Origin: Rhizopus arrhizus
Lineage: Eukaryota > Mucoromycota > Mucoromycetes > Mucorales > Rhizopodaceae
Reading direction: 5' to 3'
NCBI GenBank assembly: GCA_024220505.1
Contig: JAKZZE010000012.1
Location: 1,727,928 to 1,791,927, forward strand
DNA length: 64,000 nucleotides
The position numbers and the translations under genes are program-made. Shown piece by piece: positions 45,672-58,300 of this stretch; the stretch's first letter is position 1, and the number at the start of each line of letters is the position of its first letter. A model generated the notes under the pieces. The model made no database searches. It had not been told where the DNA came from and worked only from the letters and a program-made list of their open reading frames with translations.

Positions 45672-47321
45672 TACAGTTGTTGGAATAATTGTTCGGATGT
45701 TTTGCAATTTTATACTTTCGCTTTGTATCTCTGCAATCAGATAGGATAGAGCTACTTACAATACCTCATTAGAAAGCAACAGTTGTCATGTATAACATAT
45801 AGAAATTTAAGGTTATGGGATTACTTCCATATATAGTAAGGTCAAATTGCGTCAAGCATATGCATTCGAACAATTTTTCCAACTGAATCATCTTTTATTT
45901 AATATCGTGTATAACCGCCTTTAGCTTTAATGACTGCTCTACAACGAGCTGGCATACTCTTGATATATGCTTGGCACTGCTCTTTAGTAAAAGAGTTCCA
46001 TTCTTTCTCGATTCTAGACCAGAGATCATGCACTCCTTTAGCCCTACCTTCATACAAACTCAGCCTCAACTTCAAATGGTGCCAGAGATGCTCTATAGGA
46101 TTCAAATCAGGACTTTGAGCTGGCCAATTGAAGGTGTGCTCTTCTTTAAACCCATTTTCTTTAAACCAAGCACGAGCAAGCTTCGATGTGTGCTTAGGAT
46201 CGTTATCTTGTTGAAAATAGATAGCCTCCTGCTTGTAGCCATAGTAGTTCAGACTGTCCAGCAGTGTAGTTGACAGGATATGAACATAATCTGATGCCTT
46301 CATAGTACCGTCCTCAATTGCACAGGCATATCCAGGACCATCCCATGTCATACAACCCCAAAGCATCACACTGCCAGCTCCTCCTTTGACTGTAAGGTCA
46401 AGATGATGAGGTTGCAATTTGTCACCAGGTCTTCTCCAAAAGTATTTACAACCATCCGAGCCCCAAACATTAATCTTGGTCTCATCAGAGAACACCATAC
46501 GCCTCCAGTCATCTTCTGTCCAATCTTTGTGAGCTTTAGCCCATTTTAGTCTGGCTTCCATGTGTGATTTTTTGAGGAGAGGTTTTTTCTTCTTAATTTG
46601 GGTACTGAAACCCATGTTGTGAAGCATTTTTACTGTACCAAAATAGCCTATCTTATAGCCAATACTGTTTAAATATGACCATACGCTCTTTGCTGTCTGA
46701 AGTGAACCATTATAAGCTCTCTCTTCAAGTAATTCTTTGTCGTTGAGCTTATAGTAGTCTTTCTACCAGCATGACCTCGAGTACGTTTAGGTGCATACAA
46801 GTTCTTGTACTTGCTCAAAGTGGACCTTGATACTCCTGGAACTCGTTTCATGATTTCTGAGTATGATAAACCCTTTTTCAACAACGACCGGATGCTTTCT
46901 TGCTTGCTACGAGATAAAGGGTGTACCATGATATAAAGAAGTATAGGCTGTACAAGATAGAAGGGAAACACTGCAAAATCCAGCCTTATTTATATATTTT
47001 AAGCTCTGACTAAAAAGCAAAAGCGCTATTTCATTATTACGTCATTTTGTAATGCTGTATTTGTGACGTCAGAAACGCCAATGATATCATCATTATAGAA
47101 TGCATTGAGTTGGAAAAATTGTTCGAATGCATATGCTTGACGCAATTTGACCTTACTATATATGGAAGTAATCCCATACCTTAAATTTCTATATGTTATA
47201 CATGACAACTGTTGCTTTCTAATGAGGTATTGTAAGTAGCTCTATCCTATCTGATTGCAGAGATACAAAGCGAAAAGTATAAAATTGCAAAACATCCGAA
47301 CAATTATTCCAACAACTGTAT
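45672..47321 (-). mobile_element. Tc1-G, Tc1 element of the Tc1-F family, inside R1
   Basis: 1650 bp, TA-flanked, TIR TACAGTTGTTGGAATAATTG and long inverted repeats. Inserted in R1 at ccttaTAtgttt; R2 shows the empty site. Confidence 0.93.
45899..46929 (-). pseudogene. Tc1-G transposase, one-base deletion
   Basis: Close to the Tc1-F protein. One A is missing from an A-run in the sequence corresponding to KRELINGSFQTAK (near 46710), putting the HTH region and the catalytic region in different frames. DDE motifs are intact (FSDETKINVW, FQQDNDPKH, SPDLNPIEHLW). Confidence 0.88.
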
Positions 47322-48565
47322 GTTTAAGAAAATAAGCAACTGTAAAAACGAAGCTCTGAGATCTCGAATACACTTAGTTCGTACGACAACAGATATTTCT
47401 AGAATAACAAGAATCTCTAAATGGACAATCAACAGGAGAAAGAGGGAAGAAAGAAACTTAATGCCTTGTGATCATGAAGGTCTCCCGCTTTTAGTCTGAA
47501 AAGTTACTAGCTCAATCACTAACCTAAATCTTGGACAAGGTCCGTTACACACAGTTTCCGATGCTCAGCACATTTTGAGGACCTTAAGATACAGTATTAG
47601 CAAATTGTCAGTCTGAAGGCACTGTACGAAGCTAGATTTTGAGTCTGGAAGTAAGGAATCGAAGAATTTCATCAGCTGTATAAGTCGGAAAAAGCGATGA
47701 ATGTGGTATCACAACAAGCCATTGTATACAATAGAGGGCTGGAAGTCTGCTATCTTTAGCAATGAAACAAATATGAACATTATGGATGCAGATAGTATAC
47801 ACTAATATTGAAAGCAAGTCGAGCAACCTTAGCGATTTTTTCACGGTGATCAAACAATGAAGCAAGCTGGCTGCTCTGTTATGTTTTAAGGCTGTATTAG
47901 ATATTGAGGACCAGAATATGTGTGTCAGGTATACGATGGTATAATGAACTCATAAATATACACATATATTTCGCTTACTTCATACCACAAAAGCCTAGCG
48001 TATAGTGGTCTAAAACGTCGTAATCTCTCGTTTCAGTATGACAATGACACAAGGCACAAGTCAACGCATGTCACAAACTCAATATTTGATAACAGCGCTT
48101 CTGTGCTACAAGTTTAGCCGCCACTAATCCCGGCCTAAGTCCGCTTAAGCATGCCAGGTGGCAATTGATGGCAAAGGTATGATGATACGACACTAGATCA
48201 AAAAGGGTCGATGATCTTTGGAAAAGAGTAGTTAAAGAGCCGGGTTCTTTTATTGAAAATGATATACACGCATATTATTAGCATATGCAAAGAAGAACAT
48301 CCGATGATATCAAGAGATGAGATGATTATATAAAGTCTAAGATTTTAGCCACTTTTGCGGTTTTTAGAAAATATAAAATTTTATAAATTTAAAGCACGCT
48401 TATCGCTCAGTTTTAACAATGTCATGCTTAGAACATACATAAATTACAATGACTAGTATATCCTCCTTCTAGTACAGTTTCATGACTATTGCAATTACCA
48501 TGAGCAGGTAATGGTAGTTAAAAGCTGAAAAAAAGTTTTGTGCACCAGTTTTGTCCGCTACTGTA

Positions 48566-49150
48566 TATACTATTTGATTAATAGCAACAATTGATGTTAT
48601 TTATACTTTTTGAATATACAAATTTTACCGTTATTTCAATTCATCGGCTAAAAATAATAATACAAGGAGGATGGGAAGATGCAGAAAGATAATGGATAAA
48701 TATGACATGTTGTCTTCTTGACGAATCAGTCAAGAATGGTGTGAATTGTTCATTGATTTAACAATATTTATCAAATAGGATTACATTGATCTGCTATCCT
48801 TAAAAACAGGTTCCGATATGGTTCTTTAAATACCGATATGAACAATACATCAAAAGACGATCATTGCAGAAGTCTCATATTTATTTATAGAGATATGGTT
48901 TTACTATGATTCAGTAGTATTAAATTTATCTATGAGCATTTACTTTTTGTATAAATACAACAAAAACTTTTATACAATTGATATGTCGCTTTATGAACTC
49001 CTTATATACAGCTCCAAAATCAAACAATAAGAATCTTTAATACTCAGTTTGAAGTTCCAGAGGAAGAACAAGTTTCAATTGATGTTGTTATGTTACCGAC
49101 ATTATACAAGTGCCGCTAAACAAGAATAAATTTTCATCAAGTAAAATCAA
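48566..49150. repeat. Degraded LTR related to the solo LTR at 26042
   Basis: Shares segments in order with 26100-26400: a TATTTATACTTTT stretch, taccg-tatttcaatt-atcgg, gtcttcttgacgaatca and aggttccgatat. No clean ends or target duplication; limits approximate. Confidence 0.5.
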
Positions 49151-49199
49151 TTCAACTTTTGTGTTAAGATATTTGAATCTTTTCCCATCATATTCAGTA

Positions 49200-50648
49200 T
49201 TATATTGATTGACTTACATAAGTGCACTACTTTACAAAAAAAAATGATGGAGTTCAGTTAAGTGTACTACGGTAATCCAAAAAAAAAAAAGAAAAGAAAA
49301 GGCAAAGTGATGATATTCTTAATCAAAGATAGGACAAAAAGCTCATAAATAAAGGGCATATATATTGAATAATAAATTGTAATTAGCGCACAAAGGCAAA
49401 TGAATTAAAACATTTGAAATTGCCGGCTCAGCTAGATTTTTTTTTTTTCAAAGTACTTAATCAAAAAAAAAAATAATTCCAATTTCAGTGCAATTTCTAA
49501 AACCGCTTTTTATAACCCAAAGTAAATCTCTGTATGCTCTATGAATAAAACGAAGATCCTGTAAGTAGGTTTGTTCAACTTAAGGCAATTTGTAAAAGTA
49601 AGTATTCTTTTGCAATTTCACTTAACATTCTTTTTTTTTAACATGCAAGTAATTCCAACATTGCTTTTTTCACATGCAAGTAATTCCGACATTGCAATTC
49701 TCTAATTTCAACATTACTTTCTTTTTTTTCTAAATCTATCAAAATGTTCGATTTTATTTCATTAACAATAATCCTTTCTTATAGTCTCTGTTATAAGGAA
49801 TCTCGAGACATGTAAATTCACTTGATTTTAATATTGTTGTTTCTTTTGCAGTTAAAAATAAAAATGATTATCAAACCCATTCCCTTCTATTTTCTGCTTA
49901 GCTTTAGTCCTTTAAACATTGCACTATCATCTTTGATAGATGCTATTTTCCTTACGGTCAAAAAAGAAATAACATTTTCTTTTTTTTTCTTTTTTTTCCT
50001 TTTTTCTTGTTCATTTTTGTTTCTAGCTTTTATCTTTTATTTAACATTTATATTTATTACTTCCCTGTAGACCATTCTTTTATTTCAATTGTAAATAATT
50101 AATTTTACTCTTCGTTGGATAAAAGCATTGAACTCATGTTCCCTTTCACAATTTAAGTAATGTTGCTCTCTATCTTTCATTATAAACCTACAAAATTATT
50201 TTTTTGGGTAGATGTACTATGTACTTTCTTTTTTTTTTGCAGTATAGCAAATCGAGTATGCTTGGCAAGAGGAGGTCGCAGCTCAAGCAGTTAAATTTCC
50301 GAGCTTACAGTCCAATGGATTTACTTCATTGACCTTTGTTGAAATTAAAAAATCATACACTGAATTTGAAAACTTTTCATTTTCCCAATTTATAAGTTTG
50401 CATGGATTCATGTAGTACAAAAGAGAGAAAAAATTTTTTACAAGAAATACAATTTCTTTTTATTCAATATACAGATTATAAACATATATATATCATTATA
50501 GATATAACATATATTTTTTTCTAGGTTTTTTTTGATACAAATATTATATATCTATCCTGCAAATTCCAAATTTGTATTATTTATTCGAAGTTCAACTGTT
50601 AAAACACCCGAAGTATAATAATTTAGAATATAGGGATTGGGTGCAGTG
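49200..50648 (+). other. Conserved region X2 of CACTA-like unit B
   Basis: Homologous to X1. Holds the matching 46-codon frame at 50258-50395 (one internal stop), preceded here by a T-rich stretch and GCAG that could be a splice acceptor. A short motif, aagtaattccRacattgc, is repeated at about 49647-49700. Ends GATTGGGTGCAGTG, one base before unit C starts. Confidence 0.5.
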
Positions 50649-50924
50649 TCACTGCAAATAATTGGAGATATTAAACGTAGTTTTTTAGCATAAATGAGCG
50701 CAACAACGCGAAGTTTAACGCAACTCCACGGAATTTTATTGCTCTTTTAAAACGATTTTCGAGGCAGAGCAGTAATCGTTAAATAACTTTTACGCAAGCA
50801 AGAGGAGGTCGTTAGTGTTCTTTTACCAACCATTTTTTTACGTTTCAATTAATACTAGTCAACGTTTGGGCACGAATGATACGTTTAAAACATTACTTTA
50901 TATGTCTTTTGTTCTTTTATCGAC

Positions 50925-51110
50925 CGCTCATATTGCCTTATATACTTCTTCATCGAACACTCCTATTGCCTTATATACTTCTTTATTGACCACTTCATAT
51001 TGCCTTATATATTCTTTATGAACCACTCATATTGCTTTATATGGCTTCTTTATGAACCACTTATATAGCTTATATACTTCTTTATTGACCATTCATATTG
51101 CAATAAAATA
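50925..51110. repeat. Tandem repeat of about 35 bp
   Basis: About five imperfect copies of a unit built around catattgccttatatacttc followed by a tttattgaccac-like part. Subterminal in unit C. Confidence 0.75.
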
Positions 51111-51465
51111 TTGCTTTATATATACAAAAAAATAGGGATTTGGTTATAAAAATAGCTTTTTTTTTATTTAAATAAAATAATAATAACAATACATAGTATT
51201 TCTTTGCTTGTAGCGTTTTAAAAGTGTACTTGACTTACCTAATGTCACCAGAATAGCAGCATCTAATCTAAAAATACATCAACTAGTCTCGTGGAACTCA
51301 AAAAGTTCTCAAAAGAAAAAAAAAAAGCCAAGCTCAAGGATTCAGAGACACAAGGATTCAAGAATTCAAGGACTTGGGCACTCAAAGCAAAAGAAAAGAC
51401 ATCAGTACTTAAGAACCAAAGCGAAATTAGGAAAGAAACAGAAAGAGGCCAAAGCAGAGCAGCAT

Positions 51466-51683
51466 TCATCTATAACAATTATTAGCTATCGTGTATATGT
51501 AGTAAAAGTAATAGTACCTTTCTTTAGATAGACCATGGGAAGAAAACTAGCTAAGCGTATACTCACAAGTAAAAAAAGCAGCAGACATCTATAATAATTA
51601 TTAGCTATTGAGTATATATAATAAAAGTGATAGTACCTTTCTTTAGATGGGCTAAGAGAAAAACCTTGCTAAGCTTTACCAAC

Positions 51684-51750
<67 letters not shown>

Positions 51751-51880
51751 AAGCAGTACTCCTCTATAATAATTAATTAGTTATTGAGTATATAGTAAAA
51801 GTAATAGCACCTTGCTTTAGGTGGACCATGAGAAAAAAAAAGAAAAAGAAAAAAAGACAGCAGCCAAGCTTATACTAACA
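51466..51880. repeat. Three tandem copies of a roughly 130-bp subterminal repeat
   Basis: Each copy has a CTATAA-AATTATTAG-like start, GAGTATATA, AAAAGTRATAGYACCTT and GCTTTA/CTTTAG-type parts, then an A-rich end. The middle copy ends in a 61-A run (51688-51748). Subterminal arrays like this are typical binding regions in CACTA transposons. Confidence 0.7.
51688..51748 (+). repeat. A61 homopolymer
   Basis: Uninterrupted run of A within the subterminal repeats of unit C. Confidence 0.95.
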
Positions 51881-52382
51881 GCAAAAGAAGAAGCAACTAT
51901 AATCCTGGGAAAAAGACTTTATAAAGACCATTTGAAACATCAAGAAAGCAACTAATACGATTTACTAAAGTTCAAGTACCATCAGAACAATAATAGAGTA
52001 CATATATATTAAGAACTTACCTTTTAGAAAGAATGTTTTGTTAAAAAAAAAAGAAAAAAAAAGGAAAAAAAAAAGTAACTTTTTTTATAGCCTCATTTTA
52101 CCAGTGTTACAGTTACCCACTATCGATTAAAAAATAAGTCTTCTTTAATACTGTTTAACTATTGAAACATTCAGAGAGGCTATTCATAAACAGTTTAAAC
52201 TTTCTCTTCTTCTTCTTTTTTTTTTTTATTTAAATGTAATATCTTTAACTCCAAAGGCTTTTTTTTCTTTCGCTTTTTTTGTAGAACAAACAAAAGTATC
52301 AGGTTGTTTTGTGTTCATCTTTAGTTTATTTTGTACTCTTGTTTTTTTTTTTTCTTCCTTTTATATAGATTTATCTTGAAAA

Positions 52383-55260
52383 ATGTCTCGTCGTCGCGCT
52401 ACCCCAATCATGTTCCCAGTAATGCCCCTAAAAGGGCAAGAATATCTTCAAGCATTACTGGATCATCATCCACCGTTCTCCCGTCCTCTTCTCCTGCCCC
52501 CACTGCTGTTGGCGTCTTTTGACAGCTTTGAGCCTTCTCGCCTTCAAGGCCCAGTTGGGCTCTTCTGCAAATGGCCAACCCTTGAGGCCATCTTATGCTC
52601 AGATGCAGCAGCAGGAGCAGATTCAACGCCGACAGAGGAGAATCAACGTCGGCAGGAGCTGAAGATTGAGCAGCTAACTCGAATTGCTGCAACACAACAA
52701 CAAAGGGCAGCAACAGCATCAGCAGCAGCCTCCACAGCAGCCTCCACAGCAGCAACCTTCTGAGGTCAAAGAGAATAGGGCCTTGACCAGTGTAATTTGA
52801 ATTTAAAAGCTAAATTAGCATGTGCAAAATAATAACTACAATTTTTGTTTTAAACCCTTTTTGAAATATAGGCTTTCATATTGAAGTACTACAGAGAGCA
52901 TCTGGTCCCTCGTGGTATCACCTTTGACCTGAAGGAGGTCTTGCGCTACAAGCAAAACGCAAAGGTCAGAGATTTGCTTGTAGCAGCTGCCAAGAAGGAG
53001 CCATTTTCTGCTGGCATTACTGTTTCTGACATGCGCAGCATGGTCAGAAACAATTCAACTACATGGTGAGAGAAAATAAGGGCTGACGGCTACGTCAGAA
53101 GAATCAACGCGCCGTAGTCGTGTGCATGCAGTAAGTAATTAATATTGGAAAATTGAAATATAGTGTTTGAAGTACAGTAGCGGACAAAACTGGTGCACAA
53201 AATTAAAATCACATTGTATCTCCGCCATATGTCTGCGACTTTTGTGGCATATACCATCTGAAAGACAGTCTAAAAATATACATTATGTTATGTAAACCGA
53301 ACTGTGCCGGACATCCCCCAGGCATAAGGTCATTTTTAGTGATTTTTTGCATATTTCAATTTTCCGCCAAAAATGTAGTGCTTGTCTAGCCTTCTTTCAA
53401 TTTTCCCCATATCTCTCCCGTTTGCTTTCAGATTTCACAGCATATTAGTAAATCTTAGTAGCTCTTAAAAAATATATAAAATCGTAGTTATTTGTATTTC
53501 CCATTGAATCCCCCCTTTTGTTTTTACCCTATTCACTATAACAAAGTACTAGCCTTATATGTTTAAGAAAATAAGCAACTGTAAAAACGAAACTCTGAGA
53601 TCTCGAATACACTTAGTTCGTACGACAACAGATATTTCTAGAATAACAAGAATCTCTAAATGGACAATCAACAGGAGAAAGAGGGAAGAAAGAAACTTAA
53701 TGTCTTGTGATCATGAAGGTCTCCCGCTTTTAGTCTGAAAAGTTACTAGTTCAGTCATCAACCTAAAGCTTGGACAAGGTCCGTTACACACAGTTCCTGA
53801 TGCTCAGCACATTTTGAGGATCTTAAGATACAGTGTTAGCAGACTGTCAGTCTAAAGGCACAGTAGGAAGCTAGATTTTGAGTCTGGAAGTAAGGAATCG
53901 AAGAATTTCATCAGCTGTATAAGTCGGAAAAAGCGATGAATGTGGTATCACAACAAGCCATTGTATACAATAGAGGGCTGGAAGTCTGCTATCTTTAGCA
54001 ATGAAACAAATATGAACATTATGGATGCAGATAGTATACACTAATATTGAAAGCAAGTCGAGCAACCTGAGCGATTTTTTCACGGTGATCAAACAATGAA
54101 GCATGCTGGCTGCTCTGTTATGTTTTAAGGCTGTATTAGATATTGAGGACCAGAATATGTGTGTCAGGTATACGATGGTATAATGAACTCATAAATATAC
54201 ACATATATTTCGCTTACTTCATACCACAAAAGCCTAGCGTATAGTAGTCTAAAACGTCGTAATCTCTCGTTTCAGTATGACAATGACACAAGGCACAAGT
54301 CAACGCATGTCACAAACTCAATATTTGATAACAGCGCTTCTGTGCTACAAGTTTAGCCGCCACTAATCCCGGCCTAAGTCCGCTTAAGCATGCCAGGTGG
54401 CAATTGATGGCAAAGGTATGATGATACGACACTAGATGAAAAAGGGTCGATGATCTTTGGAAAAGAATAGTTAAAGAGCCGGGTTCTTTTACTGAAAATG
54501 ATATACACGCATATTATTAGCATATGCAAAGAAGAATATCCGATAATATCAAGAGATGAGATGATTATATAAAGTCTAAGATTTTAGCCACTTTTGCGGT
54601 TTTTAGAAAATATAAGATTTTATAAATTCAAAGCACGCTTATCGCTCAGTTTTAACAATGTCATGCTTAGAACATACATAGATTACAATGACTAGTATAT
54701 CCTCCTTCTAGTACAGTTTCATGACTATTGCAATTACCATGAGCAGGTAATGGTAGTTAAAAGCTAAAAAAAAAAGTTTTGTGCACCAGTTTTGTCCGCT
54801 ACTGTACTTACATTACTTCTTTAAAGCTCGCCATGAGGCGAAATGCTTACAATGCAGCCCCAGAGGAATTTGAAGCTCGTTTTCCTTTTGGAAAAAAGCT
54901 TCTGATAACCGATTGGACCTCAGAGGAAGAAGATGGCCCTGAGGATGAACATGGTCCTGTGTTTGTGGTAAAAAGACCACTCTTTCGAAGTAAAGCAGTA
55001 AGTAGTAATTTTTGTTATAGTATTTATTTTCTAATATACCTTTAATTAATCTACAGGTGGACGAATTCCATGCTTCTCTTCAAAAAGCATGGAGAGACTC
55101 CTTGTCGAAAAAAGGCACCATCAATAGAACAAGAAGGGTGGTGGACTACTTCGACAAGGAGTTCCCCACAAACCTTGACCATGAGGATTATCCCTCTTGG
55201 GCCTTTTCTTCTCCTGGCCTTGGCTTTTCCTCTTCTGCTGCTGCTAATCCTATGCAGTAA
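52383..55260 (+). pseudogene. Accessory gene of CACTA-like unit C, decayed
   Basis: Homologue of the unit A/B gene with conserved gene structure. Exon 1 starts 52383 (MSRRRATPI) and becomes glutamine/alanine-rich but changes frame more than once. Exon 2 (about 52872-53131) has FDLKEVLRYKQNAKVRDLL and DMRSMVRNN, then TGA and TAG stops. R2 lies in the next intron. Exon 3 (54827-54997) has ITDWTSEEEDGPEDEHG and VKRPLFRSKA; exon 4 (55057-55260) starts VDEFHASLQKAW. The last intron is at the same position as in unit B (after RSPA/RSKA). Both stops could be C-to-T changes (CGA, CAG). Confidence 0.65.
53173..54806 (+). mobile_element. R2, uninterrupted copy of family R
   Basis: 1634 bp, TA-flanked, same TIR as R1. 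Located in an intron of the unit C accessory gene. Transposase relic in three frames with many stops; a few base differences from R1. Confidence 0.92.
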
Positions 55261-55345
55261 GCGTTTACTTTCTCTTTTCTCTCTCCCTCCTTTTTTTTTT
55301 TTTTTTTGCTGCCTTTTTGTTGTCTCTGCAAATTGAATAAAAATT

Positions 55346-58300
55346 TCAAAAAAAAAATAACAATAATAGTCTATTGAATGATTCTTTAGTAAAATAAATA
55401 ATAATAATAATAATAAAAGAATGTTTGAATAATTTAGCATAGTTGTTACATATAAATTCTTCTTGGCAGAGCGAGAGTAAGAAGGTGGTTATCAACATAT
55501 GGACATATAGCACAGGGTTGAAAATCCTGTAAATTGGAAGTATATTGCTGCTTGTAACTGGATCAAATTGATTCTTCCACACTTGGATGCCAGTACCATC
55601 AAAGGTGGGAAAATGTTGGGTCGCATGGCTGTACCAATTGACGAATGCAAAATAATGAGTGGTATTGTTGAAGGAATGTGAAAAAAAATATAATATTTGA
55701 CCAATTCGTAGTTGGTTATTTACAACGGCTTGAATGTATGATGATGATGAATGACTGTCTGATTGTTGGTAACGTTGTCCAAGCAAGTTAATTTTCTTAA
55801 ATGATTGTATGATTGTACTAATTGTATTCATAATAGGTGTTTCATAGGTATCCATATACAGTAGCGGACAAAACTGGTGCACAAAACTTTTTTTTAGCTT
55901 TTAACTACCATTACCTGCTCATGGTAATTGCAATAGTCATGAAACTGTACTAGAAGGAGGATATACTAGTCATTGTAATCTATGTATGTTCTAAGCATGA
56001 CATTGTTAAAACTGAGCGATAAGCGTGCTTTGAATTTATAAAATCTTATATTTTCTAAAAACCGCAAAAGTGGCTAAAATCTTAGACTTATATAATCATC
56101 TCATCTCTTGATAATTATCGGATATTCTTCTTTGCATATGCTAATAATATGCGTGTATATCATTTTCAGTAAAAGAACCCGGCTCTTTAACTATTCTTTT
56201 CCAAAGATCATCGACCCTTTTTCATCTAGTGTCGTCTCATCATACCTTTGCCATCAATTGCCACCTGGCATGCTTAAGCGGACTTAGGCCGGGATTAGTG
56301 GCGGCTAAACTTGTAGCACAGAAGCGCTGTTATCAAATATGAGTTTGTGACATGCGTTGACTTGTGCCTTGTGTCATTGTCATACTGAAAACGAGAGATT
56401 ACGACGTTTTAGACTACTATACGCTAGGCTTTTGTGGTATGAAGTAAGCGAAATATATGGTTATTTATGAGTTCATTATACATCGTATACCTGACACACT
56501 ATTCTGGTCCTCAATATCTACTACAGCCTTAAAACACTAACAGAGCAGCCAGCATGCTTCATTGTTTGATCACCGTGGAAAAAATCGCTCAGGTTGCTCG
56601 ACTTGCTTTCAATATTAGTGTATACTATCTGCATCCATATGTTCATATTTGTTTTCATGGCTAAAGATTAGCAGACTTCCAGCCCTCTATTGTATACAAT
56701 GGCTTGTTGTGATACCACATTCATCGCTTTTTCCGACTTATACAGCTGATGAAATTCTTCGATTCCTTACTTCCAGAATCAAAATCTAGCTTCCTACTGT
56801 GCCTTTAGACTGCGACAGTCTGCTAACACTGTATCTTAAGATCCTCAAAATGTGCTGAGCATCAGGAACTGTGTGTAACGGACCTTGTCCAAGCTTTAGG
56901 TGATGAACTGAATAGTAACTTTTCAGACTAAAAGCGGGAGACCTTCATGATCACAAGACATTAAGTTTCTTTCTTCCCTCTTTCTCCTGTTGATTGTCCA
57001 TTTTAGAGATTCTTGTTATTCTAGAATATCTGTTGTCGTACGAACTAAGTGTATCGAGATCTCAGAGTTTCGTTTTTACAGTTGCTTATTTTCTTAAACA
57101 TATAAGGCTAGTACTTTGTTATAGTGAATAGGGTAAAAACAAAAGGGGGGATTCAATGGGAAATACAAATACTACGATTTTATATATTTTTTAAGAGCTA
57201 CTAAGATTTACTAATATGCTGTGAAATCTGAAAGCAAACGGGAGAGATATGGGGAAAATTGAAAGAAGGCTAGACAAGCACTACATTTTTGGCGAAAATT
57301 GAAATATGCAAAAAATCACTAAAAATGACCTTATGCCTGGGGATGTCCGGCACAGTTCCGGTTTACATAACATAATGTATATTTTGGACTGTCTTTCAGA
57401 TGGTATATGCCACAAAAGTCGCAGACATATGGCGGAGATACAATGTTGATTTTAATTTTTGTGCACCAGTTTGTCCGCTACTGTAATAATTTTGTAAGAC
57501 TTCATAGTGTTCAGGGCATAGATTGTTGTTTGTTGTTGGTTTTTGAAGGAAGGGATTTTGGTGGCAGAGGCTCACTACCAGTAATTGTCAGGTTAAATAG
57601 ACTTGGTCCGTCTATGAACTGAGCGTAATCAAATGGCGTTAGACCACTCTCGTCATTCGTAACTTCGCCTATTTCCTTATAAAGTTGAGTAGTAGGAGCA
57701 TGTCTTCGTTGTTGGTATTAAAAAGTTGTTGATAATGAATGTATAAGATCTTGTGTATGTAGTGTTTGTGTAAGCATAGTGACATAGTAGTTTCGAAGCC
57801 TGTCTTGTTAATTGATATTTATCTTTTTGACATCACCATTCAAGCGTTTCAAACCATAGAGCCAAAAGGCATAAGAGGGACCAAAGTCCAAAAGCATTCT
57901 TTCAATGCATGTGCATATGCATATTTGGTGTTATACTTGTTTTTCCATAAAGTTGAGCACAAGTCTTGCCAAAGGTCTTAAATAATGAATGTGCTGTGTG
58001 TATTTCTTCAATTGTGATCAAGGACCAGTCACCAATCTTACTGCTTCTACATATCGCAATCCATTGATGAAATGTTCACCGATTAGTCTTTGTTTTTAAC
58101 AGAAAAAGCGAAAGCACAACACACCACGTTCTCCATTCATCGGATTTCATATTGCTAAAAGTACTTTCAATCTTGCCTTTTTTTTTTTTGTTTTTTTTTT
58201 ATACAAAAAATTAGTGTTCAGAATTATCACATAATTAATTCTTTTATATTTGTTGCATACCTTTGGAGATTCTGCAGTACTGTGAAGGAATAGCAATTGA

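Larger units (their letters stand above)
45285..48565 (+). mobile_element. R1, decayed Tc1 element of family R (holds Tc1-G)
   Basis: TIR TACAGTAGCGGACAAAACTG at a TA, mirrored at 48565. About 1633 bp without Tc1-G. Carries only a shredded transposase relic on the + strand, e.g. FSNETNMNIMDADS in place of FSDETK-n-GSDG. Located just upstream of the unit B transposase start. Confidence 0.88.
30479..50648 (+). mobile_element. CACTA-like unit B (both genes; carries many insertions)
   Basis: Candidate left end CACTGCAAATAATTGC (30479), candidate right end GATTGGGTGCAGTG (ends 50648). Contains the + strand accessory gene (31657-40493), the convergent - strand Tnp2 gene (45252-40636) and region X2. 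Insertions: gypsy-3 with Tc1-H, Tc1-E, R1 with Tc1-G, and a decayed LTR. The two ends share only CACTGCA and I see no clear 2-3 bp target duplication, so limits are provisional. Confidence 0.5.

Noticed and set aside
49822..50070. Hydrophobic 82-codon frame in X2 that looks like a small membrane protein
   Set aside because: Driven by T-runs; not conserved as an open frame in X1.
51263..51485. Open frames on both strands near 51263-51485
   Set aside because: Low-complexity A-rich sequence in the unit C left region; no homologous frame at the same place in unit B.
47632..54104. Two identical 77-codon frames on the minus strand (47632-47865 and 53871-54104)
   Set aside because: They are antisense frames in the duplicated R elements, opposite the transposase relic.
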